The notes beneath the pieces are model-generated. The model was given only the letters and a program-made list of their open reading frames with translations, was not told where the DNA came from and did no database searches. The position numbers and the translations under genes were made by a program. Of a stretch of 40,758 bases of DNA, positions 7,757 to 15,366 are shown in pieces (positions within the stretch are counted from its first letter, which is position 1; each line of letters begins with the position of its first letter). Source of the stretch: Candidatus Omnitrophota bacterium (GTDB lineage Bacteria; Omnitrophota; Gorgyraeia; Zapsychrales; Fredricksoniimonadaceae). Where the stretch lies: NCBI GenBank assembly GCA_015232565.1, contig JADFZK010000028.1, forward strand, positions 1-40,758. The letters run 5' to 3'.

Positions 7757-9142
7757 CTACCCCCGCCTTGGTGTTATTAGAACTACCAGCTCAACCCGGG
7801 ACCGTTTAACTGTTTCATATGAGAATAACCGGCCCAGTATCGGCAGGCGTCCCAGAAAGGGCAGGCCATAATGCTGTTTGCTGGTATTCTTCGTTATTAA
7901 CCCGCCGATAACCGCAGTCTCCCGGACCTTGAGCCGCACCATGGTATTCATGGATTTCATGGAAGTTTCGGGCGCCTCCAGCTTGCTTCCTCCGCCCAGC
8001 GCGATCGAGCGAATATCATCCACACTGCTCACTACCGGAGTCACGTTCAGAAAGATCTCCTCCCCGACCATGTTCCCCACCAGCTGTAAAGTCACCCCGC
8101 CGTGAACTTCGCCCAGTGTGCCGCTGACGATCGTCCCTCCCGACTGAGTAGTCTCAATGTTCGACGTTTCCACATACGAACGGTTCGATCCCACCTGAAT
8201 ATTGGCCACGGTATTGTTCAGCATGGCTATCCGCGGCTGGGAAACCACCTCCACCCTCCCGAAAGAATCCAGAGCGCGCAATAATAACTTTACGCCCGTC
8301 TCGGTACTGCCAGACCCCGCTTTATCGGCCGCCCCCGACAAAGTAAACGCTCCGGTACCAGGAAAATTATCCTCGGTCATAGTAGATACCGCCTTAAAAC
8401 CTTTCAGATCACCCCTCTCCATTAGCACCGACCAGTCAATACCCAGGCGGTTCTCGTGGGATAACTCCACCTCGATCACCTTCACATCCACCAGGATCTG
8501 CCGGCTCACCCGCCGGTTCAATTCATCGATAAAACCTTCCACCACCGCCAGGACCACCGGGTTATCAGTTACCAGCATCACCCCGCCCACCCGGTTAAGT
8601 GACATTTTTCCAGCCGGTGAAAGCAAAGCCAGCACATTACGCTCGGCATCCTCCCAGTACGACAGCCGCTGGGCGCTATTCTCAACCACCACCTTGGTCC
8701 CCACGCGGATCTTGGCCGACTTTTTATCGTTGGTACCCGAACTGTCGGTAAGGCTTTCATTGCTGGTTAAAGTATTCAGTTCCTGCTCTACCGGCGGCAA
8801 AGCCAGCCGAAACACCTTGCTTTCCATAGCCAGGATAACCAGGTCATCACCGTTTACCCTAAACCCATAGCCCTGGTGATACAGGATGGTGTTTAAAGCT
8901 CGCGTTACAGTTACATCCTTAAGATCCAGAGCTATATCCGCGTCTTCCACCCCCTTGCCCAGAACCAAGCCTTTACCGGTTACCAGCGCAATGCTCTTAA
9001 GCGCTTCAGTTAATTTAAATGAACCGTTTAACGAAACCAGACGCAATAATTCCGGCGCCAACGGTTCCGGCTCGGCCGCCTGCAACAATGTGCTCCCTGC
9101 CACCAGGATAGCCAGGATCAAAACCCACAATCTTTTCTTCAT
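7757..9142 (-). CDS. Secretin (PulD/PilQ/MshL-type outer-membrane pore)
   Basis: The 461-residue protein has a signal peptide (1-22) and an N0/STN-like domain (about 34-105; SFKLTEALKSIALVTGKG). A short N1-like region follows (about 180-212; VTDNPVVLAVVEGFIDEL). The C-terminal secretin domain (213-460) shows QILVDVKVIEVELS, VVSQPRIAMLNN, GVTLQLVG, VIGGLI and GLPFLGRLPILGRLFSYE, and ends VELVVLITPRR. The family forms large ring channels in the outer membrane for type II secretion and type IV pili. No lipobox is visible in the secretin itself; the preceding lipoprotein could act as pilotin. The start overlaps the lipoprotein stop by ATGA. At 461 residues it is a short secretin with few N domains, close to the MshL or type IVb pilus kind. 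Confidence 0.93.
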   Translation of the reverse strand: MKKRLWVLILAILVAGSTLLQAAEPEPLAPELLRLVSLNGSFKLTEALKSIALVTGKGLVLGKGVEDADIALDLKDVTVTRALNTILYHQGYGFRVNGDDLVILAMESKVFRLALPPVEQELNTLTSNESLTDSSGTNDKKSAKIRVGTKVVVENSAQRLSYWEDAERNVLALLSPAGKMSLNRVGGVMLVTDNPVVLAVVEGFIDELNRRVSRQILVDVKVIEVELSHENRLGIDWSVLMERGDLKGFKAVSTMTEDNFPGTGAFTLSGAADKAGSGSTETGVKLLLRALDSFGRVEVVSQPRIAMLNNTVANIQVGSNRSYVETSNIETTQSGGTIVSGTLGEVHGGVTLQLVGNMVGEEIFLNVTPVVSSVDDIRSIALGGGSKLEAPETSMKSMNTMVRLKVRETAVIGGLITKNTSKQHYGLPFLGRLPILGRLFSYETVKRSRVELVVLITPRRG

Positions 9143-9552
9143 TTTATCTGCCTTTCAGTATGAATAATTGATGGTAACGCAGTTATATCAGCGGTCAGGA
9201 CCTCCGCCGTCCCGGCTGCAATAACCCCGGGTGAACGTAAAGGAAAGCCGCCGGCCTTTTGCCATTCTCCGGGCGTTATGATGACCAGCTCATTATGTTC
9301 CGGATAGAACACCCCGCCCTGCACATGAGCCGGAATGCGCGTTTCCTGCACTAATGGCGCGGCCCAGTTACTACCGCCCAAATACGGAAAACCATTGCCG
9401 TTCAGGCCTTCCGCCATGCGCCCCAGATTTTCTTTAACTCCCTGCCGATAACCTTCATCATAGGTCGCTGACGGTAAAGGGGTGCCTGTCGATATACAGC
9501 CGGCCAACCCACCAATAACAAATGCCAGTACAATTGATTTAACGAACCCCAT
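9139..9552 (-). CDS. Outer-membrane lipoprotein of the secretion cluster
   Basis: The 137-residue product has a clear lipobox (LAGC, Cys19) after a hydrophobic leader. The mature part includes YDEGYRQGVKENLGRM, then IPAHVQGGVFYPEHNELVII and a PGEW motif. I do not recognise a named family with certainty. Position before the secretin and coupling to it (4-nt overlap) suggest a pilotin or a type IVb pilus lipoprotein such as the one preceding the secretin in R64-type operons. The start overlaps the ATPase gene by 14 nt. It could instead be a second lipoprotein of the type IV secretion core. Confidence 0.65.
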   Translation of the reverse strand: MGFVKSIVLAFVIGGLAGCISTGTPLPSATYDEGYRQGVKENLGRMAEGLNGNGFPYLGGSNWAAPLVQETRIPAHVQGGVFYPEHNELVIITPGEWQKAGGFPLRSPGVIAAGTAEVLTADITALPSIIHTERQIK

Positions 9553-12019
9553 AAGGATGCTCCTTTGCGCATTCTTTCAGCGCGGCTAAAAGATCTCCGC
9601 CGAGACGTTCCCGGACAGTGTTTAAATACTCATTATTCCGCGGCTCACTATTGGCCGCCCAATATAAGAACGGATCCGGCATCAGCCGTATAACGCCCGA
9701 GGCGGATGGCGTTATGGTTAAAGCCTCCGAATACTGGCCCTTAACGGTCTTGAGCGACCGCAATACCTCCGCCACCTCATCACCCAGAGATAACTCGCGC
9801 TTAAAACCTTCGATCAGGCTGGGATCCTGTTTCAAGAATATTTTGTTCGCAGTGTTGGCCAATACCGCTCCACCGGCTTTTTGCTGCAGCAGATCCCCCG
9901 CTTCCTGGGTAACCGCCACGGCCGCGCAACGATACTTACGAAAGGTCTTAAAAGCATTAGCAATAAAATCAGCAGTGTTCGCCAGCTTCAGTAACTGCCA
10001 GGCTTCATCAATGATAAGGAACTTGCGTTGAGCTACCACCCGGCTCTCCGAGACAAAATTGGTAATGAAAAACATGATATTCAGCAAAACCACCAATTGC
10101 AGATCCGGATAACGCGATAACTGCGCCAGCTCAAAAACCGTAAAACGGCCGCAAGACAATAATTCATTTGGCCCGTCAAAGAACTGCCCGTACTGCCCCG
10201 CTTTGGTAAAAGGGATCAAACACAGCGCGATCCGCCGGCCCATCTCCGCAGATAAACCTTCCTCCGCACTGTCAGAAATATTCTTTAAGACTTCCACAAT
10301 ATCGCTCAGCACCAGCTCTTTACCCGGATTCTGCTCGTAAGCTTTAATAATACTTATCTGCAACAGGCCGCGCTCCTCCCGGCCCAGACGGTCGCGTTCG
10401 TCGCCGCCCGAGGCCATCATAGCCAGCATCTCCACCAGAAATGCCTGGCTTTCAGCCGTGGGTTTACGATAAAAAGGGTTAATGCAAAGTGGTTTATCCA
10501 TTTCAAACGATACATACTGGCCGCCGAGAACCTCACAGGTTTTGCGATACGAATGCCCTTTATCGAGCACAAAGAAATACGACCCCAAGCGATAATTCTG
10601 ATAGATCAAATCATTGGTAAAGAAAGATTTACCGGCTCCCGAAGCCCCGATAATCACGGCGTGCGGATTGGTTTCGGAATCAAAGAAATCAACTCCCACC
10701 GGTTCGGCGCGGCGATTAAGGTATAGAGCCGCCGGTGTGCGCGTGCCGCGAAAAACCCCATACCAGGGCAGCATATCACTAAAATTATCCGCCAGCAGTC
10801 GGCGGGTCCGGCGGATAAAATGATCGTAGGCATGGTCGAAATTTAACGGCAGACAGCTCAGGAACAAAGAAGGCGCAATGATCTCTTCTTTTAGCCCGTC
10901 CGCGCCCAGCCTGGCCAGCCGGGAAATAAGCGTATCAGCCGCTCGGTCGGCTTCATCGGCAGTCGGTGCAAAAGCCACCAAATGCACCCGGGCACAGACA
11001 ATCGCCCGACCGCCTTTAAATGATTCACTTATTAGTGATGACAACTCTTCTTTCTTGTGTACCGCCTCCTCGCTGACATCCCCCAAAGACGAAGTCCGTT
11101 GAATGAACGCAAAAGTTTTCTGAAATTTCAACCGCGCCAAAGCCTCGGCTTGATCGGGAACAATAAAATTAACCACCAGCAACATTTCCCGGCAGGCGTC
11201 CAGCAACGACGCCCCGTCACCGGCCGGGCCAGTGAACATCCCCGGCCAGGTGCGGGCAGGCAGTTCTTTTAAAGTAACCACCCGGGTATGCACCCCATCC
11301 AGAATAAACCCCCGCCCTTCAGCCAGCGGAGCGTTATACAAAACCTGGTCTCTGATGAAAGCCTGGCGGGCATTTTCTTTTCTTACCAACAGTGACCGGC
11401 GCGGATTAAGCACCCGATATAAAAAGCCGGTTAAACCATCCGCATGGATTACTCTTAATATTAAACCCGCAGAACCCAGCGCATTCTCAACCGGCACTAT
11501 TAACTTCAGGAATGCTTCGCGGTCTTTTCCCGGGACCGCCTCGCCGCCTTTAACTCCGTCGTTAAAATATCCCCGCGCCCTTCCGGGCCATAACGGCACA
11601 TTGAACTTCGGGAAATAGCGGGCCGTCAGGAAAACCCGCAAAAGCCTGGGACGTACGGTCTGCTCCAGGTGCGCAAGCTTCTCATCGGTCGACGCTTCCA
11701 CTATTGCCGATTCACTGTTGCGGCCAGCTGCCCGGTATTCCGCCAGACTTTTCCCTGTATCCGTATCGCTCCATAAAATAGCCTGAAAACACAGCCTAGA
11801 CGACAACCCGCTCACCACCCCGGCGATCTGGGCCGAAAAAGCTTCCAGCATATCCATGGTCACGGCTTCCGCCCCGAAAGGCTCCACCTCCCACATCCGA
11901 CCCAGGCTGCCATCAACATTCAGGAACACTCCCTCCTGTTCCTCGGCGTACGGCAAGTGGTCCAGCAAGGATGGCCCTTCCGCAAAGATCTTCTCCATAT
12001 CTACCGCTGTTAAAGCCAC
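9539..12019 (-). CDS. traC: TraC/VirB4-family type IV secretion ATPase
   Basis: This 826-residue protein uses a GTG start with a GGGAGGG ribosome site. The N-terminal half (about 25-440) matches the TraC/VirB4 N domain. The C-terminal P-loop ATPase has Walker A GASGAGKSF (458-466), Walker B KFLIIDEAW (666-674) and the following VTQEAGDLL (703-711). The length is typical of F-type TraC. VirB4 proteins power pilus assembly and substrate transfer at the cytoplasmic face of the inner membrane. It follows traV with no gap. It is the only clear motor ATPase in the cluster, since no PilB/PilT, VirB11 or VirD4-type gene is present. Confidence 0.93.
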   Translation of the reverse strand: MALTAVDMEKIFAEGPSLLDHLPYAEEQEGVFLNVDGSLGRMWEVEPFGAEAVTMDMLEAFSAQIAGVVSGLSSRLCFQAILWSDTDTGKSLAEYRAAGRNSESAIVEASTDEKLAHLEQTVRPRLLRVFLTARYFPKFNVPLWPGRARGYFNDGVKGGEAVPGKDREAFLKLIVPVENALGSAGLILRVIHADGLTGFLYRVLNPRRSLLVRKENARQAFIRDQVLYNAPLAEGRGFILDGVHTRVVTLKELPARTWPGMFTGPAGDGASLLDACREMLLVVNFIVPDQAEALARLKFQKTFAFIQRTSSLGDVSEEAVHKKEELSSLISESFKGGRAIVCARVHLVAFAPTADEADRAADTLISRLARLGADGLKEEIIAPSLFLSCLPLNFDHAYDHFIRRTRRLLADNFSDMLPWYGVFRGTRTPAALYLNRRAEPVGVDFFDSETNPHAVIIGASGAGKSFFTNDLIYQNYRLGSYFFVLDKGHSYRKTCEVLGGQYVSFEMDKPLCINPFYRKPTAESQAFLVEMLAMMASGGDERDRLGREERGLLQISIIKAYEQNPGKELVLSDIVEVLKNISDSAEEGLSAEMGRRIALCLIPFTKAGQYGQFFDGPNELLSCGRFTVFELAQLSRYPDLQLVVLLNIMFFITNFVSESRVVAQRKFLIIDEAWQLLKLANTADFIANAFKTFRKYRCAAVAVTQEAGDLLQQKAGGAVLANTANKIFLKQDPSLIEGFKRELSLGDEVAEVLRSLKTVKGQYSEALTITPSASGVIRLMPDPFLYWAANSEPRNNEYLNTVRERLGGDLLAALKECAKEHPYGVR

Positions 12020-12376
12020 CTAACGGCCCTCCCCTTCAATGAACCAGCGGGTCTTCTCCAACATCACAAAAGACCAATGTCCGCTGATCATAATATTCTT
12101 ATCCGCATTAGCAATATGTGCCGGCACCCAGACCTTTATTACCCTGGGAGGACGGATAACCGGCAAGTACGGCTTGACCACACCCATCGGCGCGTCCAAA
12201 GACAAAGCCGGCACCCCTTCAGCCGCGGTCTTATCCGCCTGCTTGGCTTGCCGATAAATATCGGCAAAAGTACGCGCTTTTTGCTCATCCGCAGTGCCCG
12301 CTCTGGTAGCCTGGACCGAGGCACAACCGCTAATCCAGATAACGAGCATGGCCAGAATTATTGATCTTGAGTCCAT
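12020..12376 (-). CDS. traV: TraV-like lipoprotein of the type IV secretion core
   Basis: The 118-residue product has a lipobox (WISGC, Cys18). The C-terminal part is PVIRPPRVIKVWVPAHI followed about 20 residues later by a Trp (TRWFIEG). Its Pro-rich stretch, hydrophobic VWV and late Trp resemble the end of F-type TraV. TraV anchors the outer-membrane core formed with TraK and TraB. Its ATG has an AAGGAG site 9 nt upstream and lies 47 bases inside the end of traB. Order traB-traV-traC agrees with F-type operons. The short length makes the family call moderate. Confidence 0.68.
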   Translation of the reverse strand: MDSRSIILAMLVIWISGCASVQATRAGTADEQKARTFADIYRQAKQADKTAAEGVPALSLDAPMGVVKPYLPVIRPPRVIKVWVPAHIANADKNIMISGHWSFVMLEKTRWFIEGEGR

Positions 12377-13484
12377 TTATCCGCACTCCTTCCAGGATGA
12401 TAAGATACACTTCGACCCCCGCAGACACCCGCACTGCAGGGACAATTGCATTCAACTGATCGGCGTAGTATTTGGATAATTGCGCCGCACTTTGCGCCAG
12501 GCCTTGAAATGCGGCATAGCGGCCCACACTGCCGGTAACATCTCTTGATACCCGCCCGGAGGAACTTCTTACCGCTGTCGTTTCGCCGTTAGCCACGGCC
12601 TCGGAGGCACCGCCCAGAAAGCCGGTCATAAACGACGCCGCCATTTGCGCTCCGGTATTACGCACAACTACCCCCCTTATACCCAGCTCGCCTTGTATAT
12701 CAGTGACATAACCGATATTACCTTGATGCTGGAACTCTTTACCGTTGGGCAGAACCACCGATAAAGTAACCGCCTGGATCAAGGCCCTTTCACTATTAAG
12801 CTCGCCGGCCGCTTTACCTATTACAAACGCTCCTTCGAGAGGGATACGCGCTTCGTTCGGCCCATAAAAAGCTTCATTCAAACGCACCAGGACCGGCAAA
12901 GGATTATTCTGGTCAGCCGGGGCATAAACCCCCGTCAACAAGGTGCCGCGCACAAAACTGCCGGCCGGTAAAAAGACCCCCTCGGCCGGAGGCTCGGCGA
13001 CCGGATTGATATTCACCACCTCCAGGCGGTAATTTTGCGGCGTTGTGCCCTCATCATTAACCGGCGTAGCGGGTTTAAGCGGCTCTGCGGCGACCCGGGC
13101 CGTCAATCCCTGCAAGTTCTCACTGAGCGTGCCCTGAACCCTGACCAATTCGGCAAACTTTTTATCCAGCCGCTCGATCTGCGCCTGCATTTGCCGGCTT
13201 TTCTCCAAAGCCCCCTGATATTGCTCTTCCAAACGGCCCACAAAAGCTTTACGGTCCACCTCTTCACCCATAAAAATCCCTGACCGCTCTGCCGGCCGGC
13301 TTTTAACTACGGTGCCCGCAACCGGCTTCGGCATTGACTTTTCATCAACTTTAACCACCTCTTTTACCTGATCTTTTGACGAAAAGACAAACATCAAGAT
13401 AAAAAAAAGAGCCACTCCACCGGCCGCCAACCACAAGCGGCGATCTTGAGCTAAATTCTTAACCTGCTCCTGGAAAGCATTCAT
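12330..13484 (-). CDS. traB: TraB/VirB10-like core protein
   Basis: The 384-residue protein has a short cytoplasmic start and one membrane span (about 18-35). A coiled coil follows (about 78-125), then a TraB/VirB10 domain (about 166-375) with FLPAGSFVRGTLLTGVYAP, PVLVRLNEAF and EGAFVIGKAAGELNSERA. These are the conserved blocks of F-type TraB. It should span from inner membrane to outer-membrane core and relay energy from the ATPase to the pore. Its start overlaps the traK stop by ATGA. Confidence 0.88.
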   Translation of the reverse strand: MNAFQEQVKNLAQDRRLWLAAGGVALFFILMFVFSSKDQVKEVVKVDEKSMPKPVAGTVVKSRPAERSGIFMGEEVDRKAFVGRLEEQYQGALEKSRQMQAQIERLDKKFAELVRVQGTLSENLQGLTARVAAEPLKPATPVNDEGTTPQNYRLEVVNINPVAEPPAEGVFLPAGSFVRGTLLTGVYAPADQNNPLPVLVRLNEAFYGPNEARIPLEGAFVIGKAAGELNSERALIQAVTLSVVLPNGKEFQHQGNIGYVTDIQGELGIRGVVVRNTGAQMAASFMTGFLGGASEAVANGETTAVRSSSGRVSRDVTGSVGRYAAFQGLAQSAAQLSKYYADQLNAIVPAVRVSAGVEVYLIILEGVRINGLKINNSGHARYLD

Positions 13485-14161
13485 CGGGCCGCCACCATAT
13501 AGAGCACGCCTTTCGCGCCCACTGTCCCGGCGGGCGTAAGAATATCACGCTGCGATGTTACCGCCAGCAAACCGGGAAAGTTGAATTGCTCCAGCGGTAC
13601 CACCAAAGACTGGGGCAATAAATTCTCGGCAGTCATAACATAACCGACCACGTCGGGCATTTCGTACATGAAAACCGTCTTTATCCGTACCCGGGTATCT
13701 TCAAAGATCACCGCTTCATGTATAGTTTCCACCGCGCCCTTTGGCGCACGGCCCGCCGCCAGCTCCCGGATAAGATCGATACTCGACAGCGCACCATTCT
13801 CGCTGATATTCTCACTCGGCTGAGGAGCGATCACCACTTTCTCGTCCAGTCCCTTATCAAATACAAACTTCAGCCGGTAAGAACGCCCCACTCCGTCGAT
13901 CACCACAATCTCGGCCGCGGTCCTTAATACCGGTGTAATGAACAAATGGCCGGCCACCTGCTCCACCTTTATGCTGGCCACATCACCCGAACGCACTATG
14001 CTAGCCACACCTCCACCCACCACCACTTCGATGGCCTTGCCGATCTCGGAACGCACTTCTACCGAACCTTCCTGGAGAACATGTTTTACTTCCTGGGCCT
14101 CGGCACACACCACCACCCCGAAGATCAGGATCAAGACCAGCGAGCATTTATTCGCTAACAT
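13481..14161 (-). CDS. traK: TraK/VirB9-like secreted core protein
   Basis: I chose the ATG at 14161 (226 residues) because GAGGTGG lies 4 nt upstream and a signal peptide (MLANKCSLVLILIFGVVVCAEAQ, split here as leader plus AEAQ cleavage) follows at once. An ATG at 14188 would add nine charged residues before it. The mature protein is beta-rich, with an N-terminal part (LFITPVLRTAAEIVVID) and a C-terminal part (VGYVMTAENL then QFNFPGLLAVTSQ) arranged as in TraK and VirB9. TraK forms the outer-membrane core ring with TraV and TraB. The identification leans on order between traE and traB plus general resemblance. It overlaps the end of traE. Confidence 0.7.
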   Translation of the reverse strand: MLANKCSLVLILIFGVVVCAEAQEVKHVLQEGSVEVRSEIGKAIEVVVGGGVASIVRSGDVASIKVEQVAGHLFITPVLRTAAEIVVIDGVGRSYRLKFVFDKGLDEKVVIAPQPSENISENGALSSIDLIRELAAGRAPKGAVETIHEAVIFEDTRVRIKTVFMYEMPDVVGYVMTAENLLPQSLVVPLEQFNFPGLLAVTSQRDILTPAGTVGAKGVLYMVAAR

Positions 14162-14786
14162 TTGCCACCTCTTCTTTTCTGATATCATATATGTTTAAAG
14201 CATACGGATTATCGTCGGTAGGCATAGCTTTGAGCAAGCTCAGCACATAACGCTCACCCTCCACCGACATTTCTTCCTTCCCCATATAAATGCCGCGCTT
14301 GCCGTCCAGGATGACTTTATAAATACCTTTGTCCTCTTCCATTCGCGGCTCTGCCGTCAACACAAACACCGAGGACAAGCGATCCCGCCTGATCTTCTCC
14401 AGCTCCTCCGCCGCCCGGGCATGCACCTCGGCCAATAATCCCGGGGAAAGGAATTTAAGAGACCGCGCATATACTCCTTCCACTGAATCCGGCGTATAAT
14501 TCATCCAGCCCATCAGCCACGCGGTAGCAAAACTGCGCACCGACGCCTGAGGCACCTGGTCCGGATAAGCCAGCCCCGAAACCACAGCCCCCGGAATGTA
14601 ATACATAGCCCGCGGGCGCGAAACTGAATACACAAAGGCCAGCAATACAACTATTAGTAAACCGGATAATAGATACACGATCTTTCTCATCTGCATATTT
14701 TCATTCTCCGCCCGGGCATAACGCTCAAAGAAAAGCGTACTGCGCGATTTTAACGGCTGTTGCGGATCAGGCTGTATACTCTTCAT
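14148..14786 (-). CDS. traE: TraE/VirB8-like inner-membrane protein
   Basis: The product is 212 residues with one N-terminal membrane span (about 34-56) and a periplasmic domain. YYIPGAVVSGLAYPDQVP (about 62-79), FATAWLMGWMNYTPDSVEGVY and the later LSSVFVL match the TraE pattern of a short IPG block followed by an FA...W...NYTP motif. TraE is the F-type counterpart of VirB8, which organises the inner-membrane complex. It is coupled to traL by a 4-nt overlap. Confidence 0.8.
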   Translation of the reverse strand: MKSIQPDPQQPLKSRSTLFFERYARAENENMQMRKIVYLLSGLLIVVLLAFVYSVSRPRAMYYIPGAVVSGLAYPDQVPQASVRSFATAWLMGWMNYTPDSVEGVYARSLKFLSPGLLAEVHARAAEELEKIRRDRLSSVFVLTAEPRMEEDKGIYKVILDGKRGIYMGKEEMSVEGERYVLSLLKAMPTDDNPYALNIYDIRKEEVANVSE

Positions 14787-15073
14787 AACTCCTCTTCTTT
14801 CTGCCCATATGCCGCATAACGGCCATCTCCCGGCGGCAAAAGCCCCTCAAAAGGGACTCCCCAGCGATAAAACAAATGCACCATAAAACCTTCCGGCCGA
14901 CCCTTCTTCACCGCGGCCAGAAGCGGCCAGCCGATGAAAAGTAATATCAACGGCACAGTTGGCGAGATCAACACCGCCGGTATACCGAATAACAGCATCA
15001 GTACTGCCACATCCTCGCCTTCCAGGCCCAGGATCAATAAAGGCCGATCTATAGTTCGCGGACAGTTTTTCAT
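14783..15073 (-). CDS. traL: TraL-like inner-membrane protein
   Basis: The 96-residue product begins CPRTIDRPLLILGLEGEDVA, has a hydrophobic hairpin (about 22-55), then KKGRPEGFMVHLFYRWG and a closing LLPPGDGRYAAY. This matches TraL, the small VirB3-like subunit next to the pilin in F-type operons. It starts 2 nt after the pilin stop. The pilin-traL-traE-traK-traB order is the same as in F. Confidence 0.85.
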   Translation of the reverse strand: MKNCPRTIDRPLLILGLEGEDVAVLMLLFGIPAVLISPTVPLILLFIGWPLLAAVKKGRPEGFMVHLFYRWGVPFEGLLPPGDGRYAAYGQKEEEL

Positions 15074-15075
15074 AA

Positions 15076-15366
15076 TTAAAATAAATTTAAAAAGTTAGGC
15101 AAAAAGACCAGCGCCAGTAAAGCCAGCACACAGCCCACCGCGGCGCCGTAGTCTTTATGAACTATTTTCCAGATCGCCACTATCAGGAAGATCAACGCCA
15201 ACACCTTCGAAGCCGGCCCGGTCATTACCTTAACCATAAAACCAGCCAGGTTATTGAACTCCTCATTCGCCCGGTCCTGGGCTCCAGTCGATTCCGCCCA
15301 GACCGCCGAGTACGCCGATAATCCCGCCCACAAGAAACCCGTTAACCACACTTTGATCGTTTTCAT
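15076..15366 (-). CDS. VirB2/TraA-like pilin subunit
   Basis: The ATG at 15366 (96 residues) has AAGGA 6 nt upstream and overlaps the previous stop by ATGA, so an upstream in-frame ATG at 15450 is unlikely. The long signal peptide ends near AVWA (about residue 23). The mature part of about 70 residues has two membrane spans (about 52-67 and 76-94) joined by a short polar loop (KIVHKDYG). Size and topology fit the VirB2/TraA pilins that cyclise or pack into F-like pili. Sequence conservation in this family is weak, so the call depends on topology and on traL following at once. It has no type III or type IV prepilin peptidase site. Confidence 0.7.
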   Translation of the reverse strand: MKTIKVWLTGFLWAGLSAYSAVWAESTGAQDRANEEFNNLAGFMVKVMTGPASKVLALIFLIVAIWKIVHKDYGAAVGCVLALLALVFLPNFLNLF

